A stretch of DNA of 8,213 nt from an uncultured Campylobacter sp. (GTDB lineage Bacteria; Campylobacterota; Campylobacteria; Campylobacterales; Campylobacteraceae). Location of the stretch: NCBI RefSeq assembly GCF_938039245.1, contig NZ_CALHVN010000017.1, positions 1-8,213 of the forward strand. The letters run 5' to 3'. Shown here one piece after another: positions 5,918 to 8,213 of the stretch. Both the position numbers and the translations under genes were made by a program. Below the pieces are notes generated by a model that saw only the letters and a list, made by a program, of their open reading frames with translations, was not told the DNA's origin and ran no database searches. Positions within the stretch are counted from its first letter, which is position 1; each line of letters begins with the position of its first letter.

Positions 5918-6604
5918 ATGAGCGAATTTAACTTTGAGCTTTTTAAAAAGCGTTTAAATATATTTTTAGAAAAGATAGAAGACTTTGGCGGCGAGACTGA
6001 TCCCCTCACGATAGAAAAGCCCGCTACCGAGGAGGAGATCAAAGCAGTAGAAGCAAAATTAGGCTATACATTGCCCCCGCATTTGCGTGAAGTGCTTTTA
6101 GAAAACACCGCTCATTTGGAGTTTTATTGGAGTATCTATACGGATGAGGACGACGAGGATGAGGATTTGCTCCCTGATGAATTAGTTGAAATCTCCTCTG
6201 GAGAGTTGCTTTTTGGGCTGGATTTGCTTTTGGGCTATGAAGAAAGTCGCAAGGGTTGGGAAGAGGATGTATATCCCGATTACAATAACGAATACGACCG
6301 TGTTTGGCATAACAAAATGGCTTTTCACCAAGTAGGCAACGGCGATTATATCGCTATTGAGTTAGAGCCGGAGAACTATGGCAAGGTTGTGTATCTTAGC
6401 CACGACGGTAGCGAAAACCACGGGCTTTATATAGCCGATAATTTTAAGGAATTCCTAATGAACTACGCCGCCGTGGGTTGTACTGGAGGCGAGGATTGGC
6501 AGTGGGAGCCTTTTTATACCAAAGGCAAAGGCATAGATCCAGCCTGCAAAAACGCTCGCAACTGGTATAAAATTTTAAACATAGATCCGGCTAGCTTGTG
6601 CTAA
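5918..6604 (+). CDS. SMI1/KNR4 family (SUKH-1) immunity-type protein
   Basis: A 228-aa cytoplasmic protein with the SUKH-1 hallmark near the N-terminus: PATEEEIKAVEAKLGYTLPP (35-54) followed by a helix HLREVLLEN, matching the family pattern 'p..eeeI...E..lg..LP......l'. A very acidic loop (about 76-88, DEDDEDEDLLPDE) follows, then the core strands (HQVGNGDYIAIELEPENYGK, 137-156; VVYLSHDGSE, 157-166) and the closing helix NFKEFLMNYA. Bacterial SUKH proteins are well-known immunity proteins against many toxin domains, mostly nucleases; the cognate toxin here is unknown. GAAGGA at 5907-5912 with five-base spacing supports the start, nine bases after the previous stop. It is the last gene of the array. 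Family call is strong; role is from the family. Confidence 0.88.
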   Translation: MSEFNFELFKKRLNIFLEKIEDFGGETDPLTIEKPATEEEIKAVEAKLGYTLPPHLREVLLENTAHLEFYWSIYTDEDDEDEDLLPDELVEISSGELLFGLDLLLGYEESRKGWEEDVYPDYNNEYDRVWHNKMAFHQVGNGDYIAIELEPENYGKVVYLSHDGSENHGLYIADNFKEFLMNYAAVGCTGGEDWQWEPFYTKGKGIDPACKNARNWYKILNIDPASLC

Positions 6605-6634
6605 AGCGGTTTTGCGCTCTAAGATCCGGCTAGC
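6583..6634 (+). repeat. 13-base direct repeat at the end of the SUKH gene
   Basis: AGATCCGGCTAGC occurs at 6583-6595, inside the last codons, and again at 6622-6634, just after the stop, 39 bases apart. The second copy runs into a GC-rich palindrome CCCGCGCGGG (6634-6643), unusual in this otherwise A/T-rich spacer. No terminator T-run follows. It may be a duplication scar from the array boundary. Confidence 0.5.
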
Positions 6635-6648
6635 CCGCGCGGGGCGGC

Positions 6649-6715
6649 TAAATTTACCCTGCCGGCTCGCTTAATCTCAAATTTACCCTTTATTTTATAC
6701 AATTTTTAAAATTTA
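6649..6715 (+). repeat. Right copy of the duplicated promoter region, before dsbA
   Basis: The direct counterpart of 869-948: the last 44 bases (6672-6715) match 905-948 at 39 positions, and the upstream part matches in a shorter, gapped form lacking about 13 bases. Because dsbA looks like the ancestral flank, this copy is the more likely original, but the direction of copying is an inference. Confidence 0.75.
6693..6703 (+). promoter_or_regulatory. Probable promoter of dsbA
   Basis: TTTTATACAAT ends 27 bases before the dsbA ATG, within the conserved 44-base block, and is followed by a T-rich run. It corresponds in position to a Campylobacter -10 region and would give a leader of about 20 bases carrying the AAAGGA site at 6720-6725. 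Confidence 0.5.
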
Positions 6716-6730
6716 ACCCAAAGGATTTCT

Positions 6731-7384
6731 ATGAAAATAATCTCTAAATTTACGCGAATTTTAGCCGTCTTTTGCCTGCTTAGCTCTATGGCGAACGCGC
6801 TAGAGGAGGGCAAGGAGTATCAGATACTACAAAAACCTCTAGACGTGCCTAAAAACAGCGTCGTAAAGGTCTTTAGCTACGAGTGTCCGCACTGCTATAA
6901 ATTTGACAAAACCGTCACGCCCAAACTCTTTAGCGAGCTAGACGGAGTTAAATTTATCCCGTATCACCTAAAAACAAAGGGCAAACTGGGCGAAACGGCG
7001 AGTAAAATTTTTGCCGCGATGATCGCTCTAGACGAAGCAAACGACGTTAGTTTGCTAAGCGAGAAGTCTAAATTTAAAAAAGCTAAATTTGCGGTTTATA
7101 ACGCCGTTCACGACAAAAACGACGATTTTAAAGACGGCAAGGACAAGGCTAGGTTTATCAAAACTGCCATTAGCGCCGCAGGCGTGAGCGAGGCGGACTA
7201 CGACAAGGCGCTAGCTAGCCGGCGCGCGCAAGAAATTTTAAAAACATGGGACGAGAGCTACGATGTAGCCAAGGTTCAGGGCGTGCCAGCATACGTCGTT
7301 AGCGGTAAATATCTGCTAAACGCGCAGGCGTTAGGCTCGATCGACGCCATGGCTGCCGCCGTCAAAGAGCTATCGGCGAGATAA
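6731..7384 (+). CDS. dsbA: Periplasmic thiol:disulfide oxidase DsbA
   Basis: A 217-aa exported protein that should introduce disulfide bonds into proteins folding in the periplasm. A Sec signal peptide is clear: basic MKIISKFTR, a hydrophobic stretch LAVFCLLSS, and cleavage after ANA at residue 23. The mature protein has the thioredoxin-fold strand VVKVFSYE, then the active site C52-P-H-C55, identical to the E. coli DsbA CPHC dipeptide. A helical insert (about 85-165) interrupts the fold as in the DsbA family, and VPAYVV supplies the cis-proline loop at V185-P186. Length is usual. AAAGGA six bases before the ATG is a good ribosome site. It is coupled to the next gene through TAATG. Its oxidising partner would be a DsbB/DsbI-type membrane protein. 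Confidence 0.93.
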   Translation: MKIISKFTRILAVFCLLSSMANALEEGKEYQILQKPLDVPKNSVVKVFSYECPHCYKFDKTVTPKLFSELDGVKFIPYHLKTKGKLGETASKIFAAMIALDEANDVSLLSEKSKFKKAKFAVYNAVHDKNDDFKDGKDKARFIKTAISAAGVSEADYDKALASRRAQEILKTWDESYDVAKVQGVPAYVVSGKYLLNAQALGSIDAMAAAVKELSAR

Positions 7385-7905
7385 TGGACTACAATATCGA
7401 AAACAAGGGCTTTGTCTGCTTTGTTTATAACTTGCAGCGAAGGCGGGTGTTTTGGGCGGCGTTGCTCGCGGTTTTGGCGGTCAAATTTATCTTGTGCGAG
7501 CTGTTTTTAGGCGGCGCGGTAGCCGACGCGCTTGTTGTGAAGCTGCGCTTTGCGACACTATTTGCGGCGTTTGGCGTGTGCGTGGCGATGTGCGCGCCCA
7601 AGGTTTTTGGCGTCAAGCTCGCGGGATTTTTCCTGATTTTTTTGGGCGTGATATTCGGGCTTGATTACTCTACGAGCGATTTTAGCGGCGTTAGCGAGAT
7701 TGGCTTTCCTTTTGCGCTACCGCTAAATGAAATTTGCCCGAGCCTTTTTGCGCCTGATTTTAGCGCGGCGAACGAGGCTGGATTTATCAAAATTTACTCG
7801 TGGGCGAATTTTGCGTTTTTTGCGGTGTTTGGGGCGTTTTGTTTGGTGATGATGCTAAGCTGGTTTGTGTATAATGCGCGTAGCAGCGAAATCAATAAAA
7901 TTTAA
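7384..7905 (+). CDS. Four-helix inner-membrane protein coupled to dsbA (DsbB-like topology)
   Basis: A 173-aa membrane protein with four predicted helices (about 22-40, 53-71, 75-93 and 137-162) and a longer loop between helices 3 and 4 (94-136). Number, spacing and total length resemble DsbB, which re-oxidises DsbA by passing electrons to quinone. The cysteines do not fit well: there are six (C12, C38, C66, C70, C118, C153), no CXXC in the first periplasmic loop, and only C118 in the second, in place of a pair. The ATG overlaps the dsbA stop by one base (TAATG) and has only a weak site (GGCGAG), so the two are probably translated together, which argues for a partner role. It may be a degenerate or divergent DsbB relative, or an unrelated membrane protein. 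I do not recognise a specific family. Confidence 0.75.
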   Translation: MDYNIENKGFVCFVYNLQRRRVFWAALLAVLAVKFILCELFLGGAVADALVVKLRFATLFAAFGVCVAMCAPKVFGVKLAGFFLIFLGVIFGLDYSTSDFSGVSEIGFPFALPLNEICPSLFAPDFSAANEAGFIKIYSWANFAFFAVFGAFCLVMMLSWFVYNARSSEINKI

Positions 7906-7938
7906 AAATCCGAGATTCCCCGCGCTTGACGGATTTTT
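7904..7938 (+). terminator. Terminator-like hairpin after the dsbA operon
   Basis: AAAAATCCG (7904-7912, overlapping the stop codon) and CGGATTTTT (7930-7938) are perfect 9-base inverted arms with a 17-base loop, followed by AATAATTTTT. The A-run on one side and T-run on the other make it suitable for termination on either strand. The loop is long and the G/C part of the stem short, so strength is uncertain. Confidence 0.6.
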
Positions 7939-7940
7939 AA

Positions 7941-8005
7941 TAATTTTTGGCTAGGGTGCTCAATCACGTATTTCATATACGCTCATATCGCACCTGCCAA
8001 AATTA
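7941..8005. other. Long nested hairpin, possible structured RNA, repeat or bidirectional terminator
   Basis: Three stems nest around one centre. The outer stem pairs TAATTTTTGGC (7941-7951) with GCCAAAATTA (7996-8005) with one bulged base. The middle stem pairs GGGTGC (7954-7959) with GCACCT (7990-7995), including one G-U pair. The inner hairpin is CGTAT (7967-7971), loop TTCAT, ATACG (7977-7981). The T-run on the outer stem and A-run on the far side fit a terminator for transcripts from either direction. The layered symmetry also fits a mobile palindromic intergenic repeat. No known RNA family is recognised. Confidence 0.5.
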
Positions 8006-8213
8006 ATAAAACTACGCCTACCGACGTCTTGAATATTTATCTCATATCCTGCTAAATTTACAAATTTAAAACTCAAATTTGACATTTTCGATGGGCGGGT
8101 CTAGGTGGCTCAAATTTAAAAATTTGACTTCAAATTTGAGTGCAAAAAAACAAGGCGCAGTATTTTTTCTTTTTACTTCGCGCAAGCGCTCGTAACGAGA
8201 CTTCGCTACGAGG
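8006..8213. other. Gene-poor tail with AAATTT-type inverted repeats
   Basis: No convincing gene is seen. ACTCAAATTTGA (8071-8082) and TCAAATTTGAGT (8130-8141) are a perfect 12-base inverted pair. A nearer arm, CTCAAATTT (8109-8117), can also pair with AAATTTGAG (8132-8140). From 8142 the DNA changes to a purine/pyrimidine-biased stretch and then a CTCGTA (8189-8194) / TACGAG (8207-8212) inverted pair. Two short frames run off the edge: minus strand 8212-8066 (48 codons, rich in Lys-Phe from AAATTT) and plus strand from GTG at 8140. Neither has a ribosome site or a family match, so neither is called. The stretch may be a dispersed intergenic repeat. Confidence 0.4.

Noticed and set aside
968..6604. 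A toxin gene paired with the immunity-type genes
   Set aside because: No product in the block has a secretion leader, RHS/PAAR/VgrG or haemagglutinin features, or a recognisable nuclease or other toxin motif.
7425..7664. Frames on both strands over the start of the membrane protein gene (7425-7616 minus, 7452-7664 plus)
   Set aside because: Compositional shadows of a GC-rich hydrophobic coding stretch; the products are low-complexity and have no start signals.
8066..8212. Minus-strand open frame of 48 codons running in from the right edge
   Set aside because: Much of it is Lys-Phe from AAATTT repeats and it contains the arms of inverted repeats; no family resemblance. It cannot be settled without the sequence beyond the window.
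8140..8213. Plus-strand frame opening at GTG 8140 and running off the edge
   Set aside because: No ribosome site, immediately preceded by a stop, and only 24 codons visible; more likely part of a repeat than a gene.
1..8213. CRISPR array, tRNA, rRNA, insertion sequence or integrase
   Set aside because: No regularly spaced repeats, no cloverleaf or conserved rRNA segments, and no transposase or recombinase motifs were found on either strand.

Overview
The window reads as a Campylobacter-type chromosome, most like the oral, moderately GC-rich group (C. showae, C. rectus, C. curvus, C. concisus) rather than AT-rich C. jejuni. The grounds are the very frequent AAATTT/AAATTTAA words in both intergenic and coding DNA (in frame they encode Lys-Phe), AAAGGA-type ribosome binding sites, T-rich promoters with a -10 box but no clear -35, and the Bcp and DsbA sequences. 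The species is inferred, not proven.

Left flank (1-967): the last 24 codons of an unidentified + strand gene end at 75, two bases from the convergent stop of bcp. On the minus strand a 4-oxalocrotonate tautomerase-like gene (572-781) and the peroxiredoxin gene bcp (78-575) form a two-gene operon with an ATGA overlap, read from a consensus TATAAT at 815-810.

Centre (968-6604): seven sizeable genes and one tiny ORF, all on the + strand. Several resemble immunity proteins of polymorphic-toxin systems: a 305-aa helical protein (possibly Imm49/PoNi-like), a 37-aa ORF that may be a remnant, a DUF1629/Imm11-like protein, an ankyrin-repeat protein with a C-terminal SUKH-like domain, three related proteins of unknown function (two of them a tandem duplication), and an SMI1/KNR4 (SUKH-1) protein. 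No toxin gene is visible. The block therefore looks like an orphan immunity array, which would protect against toxins delivered by neighbouring bacteria.

Right flank (6605-8213): a periplasmic DsbA-type thiol oxidase with a CPHC active site is coupled (TAATG) to a four-helix inner-membrane protein that has DsbB-like size and topology but lacks a normal DsbB cysteine set. A terminator-like hairpin, a long nested hairpin and AAATTT-rich inverted repeats fill the last 308 bases.

The most informative structural observation is that the promoter region in front of the first array gene (about 869-948) is a near copy of the promoter region in front of dsbA (about 6649-6715); the core 44 bases match at 39 positions. 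The array is thus bracketed by direct repeats, which suggests that it was inserted into, or captured by duplication of, a tautomerase/dsbA intergenic region, and that it could be lost by recombination.
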